A DNA stretch of 64,000 nt from an uncultured Ignavibacteria bacterium (GCA_913061095.1 CAJXVM010000012.1:62001-126000), one strand, 5' to 3'. Numbered from the stretch's first letter, positions 34,484-43,542 are shown. Translations and numbers: made by a program. Notes: generated from the sequence alone by a model not told the origin.

Positions 34484-35854
34484 CTATCCTCCCACCGCAC
34501 TGGTTTTCAGTTTGCCGGCCATCCAGCCGCGGGCGGCGAAGAGGGCGGCGGGGGAAATGAGGGCGATGAATCCGTAGATCAGCCAGAGCATCTCCGAATT
34601 CTGCGGTCCCTCGGCTGGCACGTAGTTCGCGAGCATGTAGCCGGAGTACAGGCTGGTTACCACCTTGGTGAGGAACCAGGGGAACTGCGCGATGCCCATG
34701 TACTGTCCGGTCTTGCCCTCGGGCGCCAGCTCGGCGGCGAGCTGCAGGAAGCGCGGCTGCCACATGGCCTCGCCGGCGGACATCAGGATGATGTACGCGA
34801 AGAGCAGTACGACGTTGGGACCGATGGCGAGCAGGAATGTCGGCACCGCCATCACAAAGGTCCCGATGATCATCATTTTATATACATCCACCTTGCTCGT
34901 CAATGCGGCCGCGAGCGGCGTGAGTACGAAAATGAGCAGGGGATTGAGGTTGACGAAGAACTCCATGTTTTCGCTGACGAAGCCGGGGAAGGCGCGGTCG
35001 ACGTACTGCGGCAGCGTGAGCCACTGATGCGCGAACAGCGTCTGCACGGGAATGAGGATAAAGATGAAAAAGGAGAACTTCACGTCGCGCAGCGGATGCT
35101 CGCGCAGCCAGTCCTTCAGACGGAAGGGCTTCGCTTCCTTCGCCACGGCCTCCTCCGATCCGGTGTTCTCGAGCCGCGCCGCGCGGATGGCGCGATCGAC
35201 GGTTTTCTTCGAGAGCACCCATAGGATGACCACGACGCTCACTGCCGTCAGCGCGGTGTACACCCAGTAAATACCCGTGATACCGTAGGCATTGCGCACG
35301 GGCGGAGAAAGGAGCCCGGGCAGGAAGCCGCCGAGATTCATAAGGGCGTATAGCGCGGCGTAGCCCATGGCGGCGGTTTTTTTCGTGGTGAACTGGCGCA
35401 CGGCTGTGTACGCCGCGGGCTGGTACATGCCGTATCCCAGAATGACGAGCAGCAGTCCGCCGGCGGATGCGAGATACACCGGCGACCAGAGTCCCTCGCC
35501 GCCGAACAGCGGTCCGCTCGAAAGCAGGATGCGTCCGAAAAACATCAGCAGCAGCGCGAGGGCGAGAGCGCGGCGCACGCCCCAGCGGTCGGCCATTTCG
35601 CCGAGAAAGAACATCGCGAGCGTGATACCGCCCGTGAAGGCGCCGACGATCCAGCCCGCCTGCGCGTCGCTGAGACCAACCACCTCGTTGAAATAAATCG
35701 CCAGCAGCGTGAGAATACCAAAATAGCACATGCCCTCGAGCAGGTACGTGGCATTGACGCCCCATAGGGCGCGTGGTGCGCGGGCGATGTAAATGAACGG
35801 GTCGACGAGTTCGCGGAGCGGACCCTTTGATTCCTCTACCGGATCTTCCTGCAT
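34484..35854 (-). CDS. MFS transporter, POT/sugar-like
   Basis: 456 residues with about 12 hydrophobic helices; AAGGGA ribosome site. The motif GEMADRWGVRRALAL between helices 2 and 3 is the MFS loop signature, and the first helix carries LLEGMCYFGILTLLAIYF, as in peptide (POT/PTR) and related symporters. A long polar central loop (about 230-270) divides the two halves. Substrate unknown. Upstream it borders the hexamer array, which would sit in its leader or promoter. Confidence 0.8.
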   Translation of the reverse strand: MQEDPVEESKGPLRELVDPFIYIARAPRALWGVNATYLLEGMCYFGILTLLAIYFNEVVGLSDAQAGWIVGAFTGGITLAMFFLGEMADRWGVRRALALALLLMFFGRILLSSGPLFGGEGLWSPVYLASAGGLLLVILGYGMYQPAAYTAVRQFTTKKTAAMGYAALYALMNLGGFLPGLLSPPVRNAYGITGIYWVYTALTAVSVVVILWVLSKKTVDRAIRAARLENTGSEEAVAKEAKPFRLKDWLREHPLRDVKFSFFIFILIPVQTLFAHQWLTLPQYVDRAFPGFVSENMEFFVNLNPLLIFVLTPLAAALTSKVDVYKMMIIGTFVMAVPTFLLAIGPNVVLLFAYIILMSAGEAMWQPRFLQLAAELAPEGKTGQYMGIAQFPWFLTKVVTSLYSGYMLANYVPAEGPQNSEMLWLIYGFIALISPAALFAARGWMAGKLKTSAVGG

Positions 35855-35952
35855 TGGAATCCCTTCTATTCATATCCTGCGAATTGCGGGATCGGGGCTG
35901 CCGATCGGAAAGAATATACGGATTTTCCCTTACCGATTGCGATATCGATCTC
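35855..35952. other. Leader region of the MFS gene, no gene
   Basis: About 100 bp between the MFS start and the hexamer array. It must contain the MFS leader unless transcription begins beyond the array. No promoter box is clear. Confidence 0.3.
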
Positions 35953-36250
35953 GATGGCGAGAGCGATGGCGAGAGCGATGGCGATGGCGATGGCGATGGC
36001 GAGAGCGATGGCGATGGCGATGGCGAGAGCGATGGCGATGGCGAGAGCGATGGCGATGGCGAGGGCCAGGGCGAGAGCGATGGCGAGAGCGGTGGCGATG
36101 GCGATGGCGAGAGCGGTGGCGATGGCGATGGCGAGAGCGATGGCGAGAGCGAGGGCGATGGCGAGAGCGAGGGCGATGGCGAGAGCGAGGGCGATGGCGA
36201 GGGCGAGAGCGAGGGCGATGGCGAGGGCGAGAGCGGTGGCGATGGCGAGG
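35953..36250. repeat. 298-bp hexanucleotide array (GATGGC/GAGAGC type)
   Basis: Roughly 50 six-base units run head to tail: mostly GATGGC and GAGAGC, with GAGGGC, GGTGGC and one CAGGGC, all of the form GRKRGC-like. All reading frames stay open through it, so the ORFs drawn across it are artefacts of composition. The mixture of unit types suggests expansion and point mutation over time. It sits between the MFS gene start and the REP-like pair. Confidence 0.95.
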
Positions 36251-36286
36251 GTGGGGCGATCGAGTATGGAGGTTCTCGCGCGGCTC

Positions 36287-36356
36287 CCACACGCTCAAGC
36301 GTGTGGTTAACGCCTGACATTTACCGAATGCGATAACCACACCCGTCAGGGTGTGG
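36287..36356. repeat. REP-like palindrome pair in head-to-head arrangement
   Basis: CCACACGC-tcaa-GCGTGTGG (36287-36306) and CCACACCC-gtca-GGGTGTGG (36337-36356) are perfect 8-bp hairpins with 4-base loops. Their inner flanks are inverted copies (GTGTGGTTAACGC versus GCGATAACCACAC), the layout of bacterial interspersed mosaic elements built from two opposed REPs. Confidence 0.8.
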
Positions 36357-36385
36357 GGTACGCGCCGGGGAAATACCTTAAACCC

Positions 36386-39040
36386 TCACGTCACCGGCAG
36401 CCAGTAGGTAATTTTCAATGCGATGAAATTCGCGCCAGGAGAGTCGAAGGAGTGGAAGAGGTCGTTCGGACCGATGATGGAGCCGGTGGGATGGAATCCG
36501 TAGCGGTCCTGCTGCCAGACGAGAAACAGCGTGCTGCCGCGTATCCACTCCCAGCGAAGGACCACGTTGCTGCGGAAACTCAGCACATTGAAATCGGGAT
36601 CGGGGAAGGAAAACTCTTCGTCGTCCTGTGTGACGGTGTAGAGTCCGGTCGCGGGATCATACGCGATGTCACCGCCTTCCTCCGTGCCGTATATCCGCAG
36701 ATCCATGCTGCGCGGCGCGGGAAGCTCCCCGAAAGCGACGTAATCACCGCTCGCCGCGAAGGGCTCTGCATATACCTCGAGCGTGAGATCCGGTGTGAAG
36801 GCATAATTCACGCGGAATTGCGCACTGAGTGTGCCGCGATCGATGGTCGAAAAGATATAGCGTTTACCGTAGGTCGCGGCCGGGCCGCCGGGGAGGGTCG
36901 CAAGGTACTGTCGTGTGCTCACGCTGCGCGTGTAGCTCGGATCGATGGAGAGGTCGAGACGCCCGCTGGCGCGGATCCTGATCGAGCCGCCGAAGGAATA
37001 ATTCCACGCGTCCAGTTCGTCACGAAACGTCGATGCCCATGCGCTCCAGCGCGTGTCAGCAGCGTAGTTGCTGCTCATCGAATACGCCAGATTCCACCCG
37101 GCGCCGCTTCGCATCAGCGGTCCCCCGCGCGTGAGGTGATCGCTCAGCGCGCGCAGACCGTAATCGAAGGAGATCGTCGACGACCAGAAATTTTTCCATG
37201 TCGCGTTGAACGACAGCCCGAGATTCGTGTACTGTTTGATCCCCCCGAAATTCCAGCCGTTCGACCCCTCGAACTGGAAACGATAGTTGTGGAAAAGCGA
37301 TCCCGGGATGTTCTCTCGATACTGAACCCAGCCGCGCGCATCGAGATCGTCGGCAGCCTGCAGCAGCCCGGCGTCGTTGATTTCGAATTCCGGCGATTCG
37401 GCCTGACCGGCAACGCCCCAGAGCCAGTGCCGGCCGCCGAGCTTGTCAAAGCTCAGTGACGCCGTGTATCCACTCAGTGAGGTGCGCGTCGGATCGAGTG
37501 AGATGTAATCCGCGTCGGGACGCTGGAAAAAATGTGCGCTGCTGCGCTGGATACGCTCGATCGCCTCGGCGGAACCGCGTACATGGCTGAACCCCGCGAA
37601 GCCCTCGAGCTCATAGGTCCCGCGATCGAAGCGAAGCTTCCAGTCGGCTCCGCCGCTGAATGCCTGCCTGGTCAGTGCGGCTTCGGACATCCCGCCGCGG
37701 AGATCACGCTGCACGCCGGTGAGCATCAATCCCACGGTGGACGCGTTTTCACCGATCTCCTGCTGCACACGCACCACGCTGAATCCCGTCAGCGGTTCGA
37801 TTTCCTCCTCGCCGCGTTCCCTCGTAACCGGATCATAGGTGGCTGCGTATTCGCGCTCGGTCACCGCGGTCAGCGCGGCGATGGAAAGACCGGAGGCCAG
37901 CCGGCCGGTGAGCTTGCCCGCGCCGAGAATGGTGGTGTTCGATGGTGAATCGAAATACTGTGTGCTCGGCTGCAGCCGGGGGGGTGCACCGATGCGGCGC
38001 GAGTAGAAATAATCCGGTCCCTCGCCCTCGAGCAGCTGCGAGCCCTCGATGAAAAACGGCCGGCGCTCGCTGTAGAAGGTTTCATAGGCGGAGAGATTGA
38101 CCTCGGCGGGATCCGCCTCGACCTGCCCGAAGTCGGGATTGATCGTCGCGTCGAGCGTGAGATTCGGTCCGAGGCCCATCTTGAGGTCCACGCCCGCATT
38201 GCCGCTCCACTCGGTTTCTTCCTCGAAGGGATTACTGACATTCTGCACCCGGCTGCTGGTCACGTCGAACGCGGCATACGGAGTGATTTCCAGACGGGAG
38301 CTTGGCGATATATCCCTGATGCCCTCGAGATCCCCGAAACGCGAAGACCAGCCGGTTTCGTCCTTGGGGATGAGCACCCAGTACGTGTCCTCGTTCCGCG
38401 AGGGGATGTACCGGTTGATGTTGACACCCCACGTCTGGATATCCTGCTCATTGAAACGCAGCTGCGAAAAGGGGATGCGCATCTCCGCCGTCCACGCGCT
38501 GTCGCCGCGATGAACACGCGCCTCCCAGACCGGATCGAAGGAATAATCGCGGTCGTGCTCTTCATCCTCGGAATGGTAATAGTCGAAACGCACGCCGTCG
38601 GCCGTCACGCCGTAGGTGTAGGCGGTGCGGTTGTCGTTGTATGTGTCGAGCGAAATGATGATGCGCGCGGAGTTGCCGGTATTGTCGCGGCGGCTCATGG
38701 TGGACTGGATTTCCGCGGGATCATCGACGAACATCGTGGCGCCGATGTACAGCGCCCGGGCGTCGTAGCAGAAGCGGATTTCCGTCTCCAGCGTGGCGGG
38801 AATGCCTTCGTTCGGTTCGCGCTGACGGAAGCCTGTCGCGGGACGCGCACGCTGCCAGCACCGTTCATCGAGCATGCCGTCAACGTGGGGGGCTTCGTCA
38901 GCAATGCGTTCCGCACGCACCGCGGGAGGATTCCGATCTCCCTCGAATCCCGACTGCGCCGCCGCGCTGAGCGGAAGGAGCAGGAAGTAAATGCATGCAC
39001 GGATGCATCCCGGTCGTATATACTGTGCGCGTTTCCTCAT
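36386..39040 (-). CDS. DUF5916-type outer membrane protein with CBM9-like N-domain
   Basis: 884 residues. A signal peptide (about 10-29) precedes a carbohydrate-binding family 9-like sandwich (PHVDGMLDERCWQRA, about 50-240; YNDNRTAYTYGVTADGVRFDYY; WTAEMRIPFSQLRF). The remainder has repeated aromatic, alternating strands such as NPDFGQVEADPAEVNLSAYE and ERRPFFIEGSQLL, which mark the DUF5916 family, probably a beta-barrel or large beta domain in the outer membrane, ending in LKITYWLPVT. A role in binding or uptake of polysaccharide or peptide is suggested for the family but not shown. No SusCD pair nearby. Confidence 0.85.
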   Translation of the reverse strand: MRKRAQYIRPGCIRACIYFLLLPLSAAAQSGFEGDRNPPAVRAERIADEAPHVDGMLDERCWQRARPATGFRQREPNEGIPATLETEIRFCYDARALYIGATMFVDDPAEIQSTMSRRDNTGNSARIIISLDTYNDNRTAYTYGVTADGVRFDYYHSEDEEHDRDYSFDPVWEARVHRGDSAWTAEMRIPFSQLRFNEQDIQTWGVNINRYIPSRNEDTYWVLIPKDETGWSSRFGDLEGIRDISPSSRLEITPYAAFDVTSSRVQNVSNPFEEETEWSGNAGVDLKMGLGPNLTLDATINPDFGQVEADPAEVNLSAYETFYSERRPFFIEGSQLLEGEGPDYFYSRRIGAPPRLQPSTQYFDSPSNTTILGAGKLTGRLASGLSIAALTAVTEREYAATYDPVTRERGEEEIEPLTGFSVVRVQQEIGENASTVGLMLTGVQRDLRGGMSEAALTRQAFSGGADWKLRFDRGTYELEGFAGFSHVRGSAEAIERIQRSSAHFFQRPDADYISLDPTRTSLSGYTASLSFDKLGGRHWLWGVAGQAESPEFEINDAGLLQAADDLDARGWVQYRENIPGSLFHNYRFQFEGSNGWNFGGIKQYTNLGLSFNATWKNFWSSTISFDYGLRALSDHLTRGGPLMRSGAGWNLAYSMSSNYAADTRWSAWASTFRDELDAWNYSFGGSIRIRASGRLDLSIDPSYTRSVSTRQYLATLPGGPAATYGKRYIFSTIDRGTLSAQFRVNYAFTPDLTLEVYAEPFAASGDYVAFGELPAPRSMDLRIYGTEEGGDIAYDPATGLYTVTQDDEEFSFPDPDFNVLSFRSNVVLRWEWIRGSTLFLVWQQDRYGFHPTGSIIGPNDLFHSFDSPGANFIALKITYWLPVT

Positions 39041-39339
39041 TCCGGACGGAGTGAAATCGGCGATACCCCTTGGCCTTGTTCAGAGCTGTGTCAATCAGCA
39101 GTTGTCCGCCATAACGGCCGGACGGCGAAATCTGACCAAATATACAATTTTTGGGATACAGAATCCTCATTTTCCGGCATTATTTCGTCAACGTGTCGGA
39201 ACATGACATTTCAGCCGGGTTTATCTCCCGGACATTACTCCCGAAGGATGATGAAACTGCGCGGACCCGGCGGGTTGTGCGCAATGCCGGGATTCAGTAA
39301 CATTGATTCAACCGCTTCGTCACAGATGCATTGTTCGAT
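39041..39339. other. Divergent intergenic region, no gene seen
   Basis: About 299 bp between the DUF5916 gene (minus) and the oxidoreductase gene (plus). An AT-rich stretch (39135-39190, ATATACAATTTTTGGGATACAG) could hold promoters. No RNA gene, strong hairpin or repeat is evident. Confidence 0.4.
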
Positions 39340-40344
39340 ATGGAGCAGGATTCCACACAGCGACAACCCGTATCCTGTCTTGTCGTCGGGGCAGGAATCG
39401 CGGGATTGATGGCCGCGCGCGAACTGCAGCGTCAGGGCGTTTCCGTCACCGTGCTCGACAAGGGACGCGGGGTCGGCGGTCGCATGGCCACGCGGCGCTT
39501 CGGCGGCGGCGTCTTTGATCACGGCACACAGTACTTCGCGCCGTCGAGTCCCTGGTTTCAGAGCCGCATCACCGAGTGGGTGCATGACGGCTTTGCGCGG
39601 GAATGGTTTCGCGTGCGCGCCTATGAACTGGATCCCCGTTTCATTTCCGCCGCACGCTTCTGCGGCTGCCCCACCATGACCGCTGTTCCAAAGCAGATCG
39701 CCGATGGTATCGAAGTGCACACCTCCGCACGGGTGACACATCTGCAGCGGCAGGATGATATCTGGGATATCGGTACAGAGGATGGTACGACATACCGCGC
39801 GCTGAGCTGCATTCTCACTCCCCCCGTACCGCAGACACTCGACCTGCTCGACAGTTCGCACTACGCGGTCGGCGCCGATGAGCGGGCGGTGCTCGAGAAG
39901 CTGGAATACGAGGCCTGTCACGCGGTGCTGGCGGTGTGCGATGGCATCCCGAAGCTTCCGGAAAACGGCGTACTGGAGTTCGAGCGTGGGAATCTGCGCC
40001 GCATCATGGACAATACGCGCAAGGGCATTTCTCCCGACGTGCAGGCGGTCACGATTCATTCGATGGGGGATTTCAGCGCGGCGCACATCGATGACGATCC
40101 CGAGGATGTCGCCCGCATGATGATCGAGGAGGCGCAGCCGATCATTGAAGTGCAGGTCCGCGAATTCCAGGTGCACCGCTGGCGCTACAGCCAGATCGTC
40201 GAACCGCACGGCCGCCCCACGCTGCTGCTGGGCGAGGCTCCTCCGCTCGCGATCGCCGGCGACGCCTTCGGCGCGAACGGGGTGGAAGGCGCCGCCCGCT
40301 CGGGCATGGAGGCCGCCCGCCGTATCATGCGCGCGCTGGCGTAA
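39340..40344 (+). CDS. FAD-dependent oxidoreductase, renalase/amine oxidase-like
   Basis: About 334 residues; start at ATG 39340 or the TTG at 39331. The Rossmann motif VVGAGIAGLMAARELQRQG and the following LDKGRGVGGRMATRR are typical of flavin-containing amine oxidases and especially renalase-type proteins; GDAFGANGVEGAARSG near the C-terminus is the second FAD-contact segment. Renalases oxidise isomeric dihydronicotinamides back to NAD(P)+; that role is possible here but not proven. It stands before REP-like repeats and the deoxyhypusine-synthase-like gene. Confidence 0.85.
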   Translation: MEQDSTQRQPVSCLVVGAGIAGLMAARELQRQGVSVTVLDKGRGVGGRMATRRFGGGVFDHGTQYFAPSSPWFQSRITEWVHDGFAREWFRVRAYELDPRFISAARFCGCPTMTAVPKQIADGIEVHTSARVTHLQRQDDIWDIGTEDGTTYRALSCILTPPVPQTLDLLDSSHYAVGADERAVLEKLEYEACHAVLAVCDGIPKLPENGVLEFERGNLRRIMDNTRKGISPDVQAVTIHSMGDFSAAHIDDDPEDVARMMIEEAQPIIEVQVREFQVHRWRYSQIVEPHGRPTLLLGEAPPLAIAGDAFGANGVEGAARSGMEAARRIMRALA

Positions 40345-40346
40345 CG

Positions 40347-40405
40347 CCACGTGTGAGCGTGGGGGTGATGCGGGCAGGCACACCACCACACCCTCACGGG
40401 TGTGG
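40347..40405. repeat. REP-like element pair
   Basis: An imperfect hairpin CCACG-tgtgag-CGTGG (40347-40362) is followed by a perfect one, CCACACCC-tcac-GGGTGTGG (40386-40405). The flank GGCTATCGCATCCTGCTC matches the flank of the element at 34451. Third occurrence of the family in this window. Confidence 0.75.
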
Positions 40406-40498
40406 CTATCGCATCCTGCTCATGCTCCATATTCTTGACATTCATCCCCCCGCTGGGTATTCTGTGAATCCCGTACTGATCACAGAAGACGCAGCGCC

Positions 40499-41476
40499 AT
40501 GAGTGACCATCCCATCACCGATTTCATTCTCCATCATTACCGTCATTTCAACGCCGCTTCGCTGGTCGATGCCGCGAAAGGATACGAGAAGCTTCTCGGC
40601 GAGGGCGGCGGGATGTTCGTCACGCTCGCCGGCGCGATGAGCACCGCGGAGCTGGGTCTCTCACTCGCCGAGATGATCCGGCAGGACAAGGTGCATGCCA
40701 TTACCTGCACCGGCGCGAATCTCGAGGAGGATGTCTTCAATCTCGTCGCGCATGATTATTACGAGCGCGTGCCGCAGTACCGCGATCTGACGCCGCAGAT
40801 GGAGCAGGAGCTGCTCGACCGCCACATGAACCGCGTGACCGACACCTGCATTCCCGAGGAGGAGGCCATGCGCCGCATCGAGCATGCCATCCTCGAGCTG
40901 TGGAAAGAAGCCGACGGGAAGGGCGAGGCGCTGTTTCCCCATGAATTCTTCTACCGTCTGCTGCGCGAGGACCGTCTGCGCGAGCATTACATGATCGATC
41001 CGAAAAACAGCTGGCTCATGGCGGCCGCCGAGAAGGATCTGCCGATATTCGTGCCCGGCTGGGAGGATTCGACGCTCGGCAACATCTATGCCGCGCACTG
41101 CATCGAGGGTGACATACGGAACGTGCACACCGTGCGCGGGGGCATCGAGTACATGATGAAGCTGGCGGAATGGTACACCGCCTTCACCGCCGAGCGGCCG
41201 CTGGGCTTTTTCCAGATCGGCGGCGGCATCGCGGGTGACTTCCCGATCTGCGTCGTGCCGATGCTGCATCAGGATCTGCGCCGCACGAGTGTGCCGCTCT
41301 GGGCATATTTCTGTCAGATCAGCGATTCCACCACGAGTTACGGCTCCTACTCGGGCGCCGTGCCCAACGAGAAAATCACCTGGGGCAAGCTCGGTGTGGA
41401 TACGCCGAAGTACATCATCGAATCGGACGCCTCCATCGTGGCGCCGCTCATCTTCGCGTATATCCTCGGCTGGTAG
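40499..41476 (+). CDS. Deoxyhypusine synthase-like protein
   Basis: 325 residues. It follows the DHS fold: GGGMFVTLAGAMSTAELG and ITCTGANLEEDVFN bind NAD, VPGWEDSTLGN lies in the middle, and NEKITWGKLGVDTPKYIIESDASIVAPL carries the Lys (WGK) that forms the enzyme-substrate imine in eukaryotic DHS. Bacteria lack eIF5A, so bacterial DHS-like proteins are thought to act in polyamine metabolism, for example homospermidine formation. It is followed closely by a ferredoxin gene, but no polyamine genes are adjacent. Confidence 0.88.
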   Translation: MSDHPITDFILHHYRHFNAASLVDAAKGYEKLLGEGGGMFVTLAGAMSTAELGLSLAEMIRQDKVHAITCTGANLEEDVFNLVAHDYYERVPQYRDLTPQMEQELLDRHMNRVTDTCIPEEEAMRRIEHAILELWKEADGKGEALFPHEFFYRLLREDRLREHYMIDPKNSWLMAAAEKDLPIFVPGWEDSTLGNIYAAHCIEGDIRNVHTVRGGIEYMMKLAEWYTAFTAERPLGFFQIGGGIAGDFPICVVPMLHQDLRRTSVPLWAYFCQISDSTTSYGSYSGAVPNEKITWGKLGVDTPKYIIESDASIVAPLIFAYILGW

Positions 41477-41508
41477 CCGTTGGCTTTTGGCTGTGAGCAG
41501 TGAGCGAT

Positions 41509-41527
41509 GGGCTGTGAGCCCACAGCC
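41509..41527. repeat. Small palindrome after the DHS-like gene
   Basis: GGCTGTG-agcc-CACAGCC (41510-41527) is a perfect 7-bp hairpin. The preceding bases (TAGCCGTTGGC) echo the heptamer arrays at 7826 and 8657. Confidence 0.4.
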
Positions 41528-41584
41528 ATCCACCGAACGCGATAATTCATGTACAAAGTGTTTCATGCACAGAGGATATCCCCA

Positions 41585-41827
41585 ATGATCGATTCCTACA
41601 CCCGCCAGATCGGAGATCTCGAAATCCAGGTGCTTCCCGGACAGTGCATCGGCTCGAGTGCCTGCGTGCACACCGCCCCGGATGTGTTCCAGCTCAACGA
41701 TCAGAACATCTCGGAGCCGACGTCCGACGGCAGCGACAGCGAAGAGAACATTCTGCTCGCCGCGCAGGCCTGTCCGACCGCTGCCATCGTCATCCGGAAA
41801 AAGGGGAAGCAGGTCTGGCCGGAGTGA
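41585..41827 (+). CDS. Small ferredoxin with incomplete cluster motif
   Basis: 80 residues; ATG at 41585. The pattern CIGSSACVHTAPDVF ... AACPTAAI matches single-cluster ferredoxins (Pyrococcus-type C-x2-D/C-x2-C ... CP), but the central ligand position, Cys or Asp in relatives, is Ser here. That leaves three Cys, favouring a [3Fe-4S] or a Ser-ligated [4Fe-4S] cluster. It probably shuttles electrons in the cytoplasm; the adjacent oxidoreductase operon would be a natural partner. Confidence 0.85.
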   Translation: MIDSYTRQIGDLEIQVLPGQCIGSSACVHTAPDVFQLNDQNISEPTSDGSDSEENILLAAQACPTAAIVIRKKGKQVWPE

Positions 41828-42070
41828 GCCGCGGACCCGTATCCGCCTTGTTTCGCATCAAGATTTCGAGTATTTTTGTCCTAAATATACTCCCCGCCGA
41901 TTGTGCCGGGAATGCCACTCTTGCAGAAGTGACGAAGAAAGCAGCACCTATGGCTCCCGCCTGTTGTATCAAAACCAATTCGAAGCATAGACGCCCCCCG
42001 CAGACCGTGATCAGCGGGCGGCATGACCACGCAGAAACATATTCAACACATTTCATTCAGGAGTAGATGT
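41828..42070. other. Intergenic region, no gene seen
   Basis: 243 bp between the small ferredoxin and the 2-oxoacid oxidoreductase operon. An AT-rich stretch (41868-41892, GAGTATTTTTGTCCTAAATATACTC) could be promoter sequence. No other feature is evident. Confidence 0.35.
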
Positions 42071-42382
42071 ATGGCCAAGATCCGCGGTGACATCAAGGTC
42101 GACATAGAGAAGTGCAAGGGATGCGAACTCTGTGTTGTCTCCTGTCCGCAGAATGCACTTGCGCTCTCCGACGGCATCAACAAACAGGGATATCATTACG
42201 CAGTTCTGATCGAAGACGTATGCACAGGGTGCACCAATTGCTCCCTGGTCTGTCCGGATGCCGTCATAACCGTGTACCGCGAGGACCGCAAAACCGGCAA
42301 GAAAAAGCCCGTGGCGGAACTGCGCAACGTGACCGGAGACATCAAAATCGAGGTTGGCGCAGAGGAAGAGGAAGGGAACTGA
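42071..42382 (+). CDS. korD: 2-oxoacid:ferredoxin oxidoreductase, delta (2[4Fe-4S]) subunit
   Basis: 103 residues; the ATG at 42071 follows AGGAGTAG, so the longer frame is rejected. Two C-x2-C-x2-C-x3-C motifs (CKGCELCVVSC and CTGCTNCSLVC, each followed by Pro) bind two [4Fe-4S] clusters. It is the first gene of a four-gene unit delta-alpha-beta-gamma, in the order of Kor/Vor complexes. An acidic tail (VGAEEEEGN) ends the protein. It delivers electrons from the thiamine site to external ferredoxin. Confidence 0.9.
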   Translation: MAKIRGDIKVDIEKCKGCELCVVSCPQNALALSDGINKQGYHYAVLIEDVCTGCTNCSLVCPDAVITVYREDRKTGKKKPVAELRNVTGDIKIEVGAEEEEGN

Positions 42383-42448
42383 TCCGCCGCCGCACCTCTC
42401 AGCACGTACGTATTCATTTGAGCATATCCGACCAAAGGAGTTTTCCGT

Positions 42449-43519
42449 ATGGGTGAATTACGACTCATGAAAGGCAACGAAGCGCTTGCCGAGGCGGCGA
42501 TCCGTGCCGGGATGGATGCCTATTTCGGCTATCCCATTACGCCGCAATCCGAAGTACTGGAGTACCTGACACGGGAGGCCTACAAACGCACGCAGTGCAC
42601 CATTCTGCAGGCGGAAAGCGAAATCGCCTCCATTAACATGATTTACGGCGCATCCGGCGCGGGAGCGCGCGTCATGACATCCTCCTCCAGCCCGGGCATC
42701 AGCCTCATGCAGGAGGGGATTTCCTATATCGCCGGCGCCGAGCTGCCCTGCCTGCTGGTGAACATCAACCGCGGCGGCCCCGGACTCGGTACCATTCAGC
42801 CCTCGCAGGGCGACTATTTCCAGTCCGTCAAGGGCGGGGGACACGGTGATTACCGGCTTATCGTCCTCGCCCCGGCGACGGTGCAGGAAATGGCCGACTT
42901 CGTGCAGGACGGCTGGGAACTCGCCGAAAAATACCGCAATCCCGTCATGATTCTTTCCGACGGCGCCCTCGGCCAGATGATGGAAAAAGTCGAACTGCGC
43001 GAACAGATCGACCGCAGCAAACACGTCATCCCCGAGTGGGCGACGACCGGCAAGAAGAAAGACCGCGAGCGCAACTTCATCACCTCGCTGTTCATCCAGC
43101 CCGAGGAGATGGAACAGGTCAATCTGCAGCTGCAGGCGAAGTATAAAACGATCGTGGAGAATGAAATCCGCGTGCAGGAAGTGCAGACCGACGACGCCGA
43201 CTTCGTGATCGTCGCATACGGCCTCTCCGCCCGTATCGGACGCAAGGTCATGGAGCTGCTTCGCGCCGACGGCATCAAGGTCGGACTGATCCGGCCGATC
43301 ACGCTGTGGCCGTATCCCTACGAGACCGTCTCCAGGGCGGCCGAGCGCGTCAAGGGCTTCCTCAGTCTCGAACTCAACGCGGGACAGATGGTCGAGGACG
43401 TGCGTCTCGCAGTCAACGGACGTTGTCCGGTCGAGCATTACGGACGCATGGGCGGCATCATTCCCTCACCGGATGAAGTCGCGGACGTCATCAGGGAAAT
43501 GTATTCGAAGATTCAATAA
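42449..43519 (+). CDS. korA: 2-oxoacid:ferredoxin oxidoreductase, alpha subunit
   Basis: 356 residues, AAAGGAG site. MKGNEALAEAAIRAGMDAYFGYPITPQSE and GASGAGARVMTSSSSPGISLMQEG are the signatures of the alpha (pyrimidine-binding) half of 2-oxoglutarate or branched-chain 2-oxoacid:ferredoxin oxidoreductases (KorA/VorB). The substrate side (2-oxoglutarate versus 3-methyl-2-oxobutanoate) cannot be decided from motifs. In anaerobes the complex makes acyl-CoA and reduced ferredoxin or runs in the reductive direction. Confidence 0.9.
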   Translation: MGELRLMKGNEALAEAAIRAGMDAYFGYPITPQSEVLEYLTREAYKRTQCTILQAESEIASINMIYGASGAGARVMTSSSSPGISLMQEGISYIAGAELPCLLVNINRGGPGLGTIQPSQGDYFQSVKGGGHGDYRLIVLAPATVQEMADFVQDGWELAEKYRNPVMILSDGALGQMMEKVELREQIDRSKHVIPEWATTGKKKDRERNFITSLFIQPEEMEQVNLQLQAKYKTIVENEIRVQEVQTDDADFVIVAYGLSARIGRKVMELLRADGIKVGLIRPITLWPYPYETVSRAAERVKGFLSLELNAGQMVEDVRLAVNGRCPVEHYGRMGGIIPSPDEVADVIREMYSKIQ

Positions 43520-43542
43520 TAGAAGCATCGTTGGAGTAGCAA

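Noticed and set aside
35793-36340. Large ORFs in several frames over the hexamer array (DGES, RWRE, SPSP repeats)
   Set aside because: The six-base repeat has no stop in any frame; simultaneous open frames on both strands show composition, not coding.
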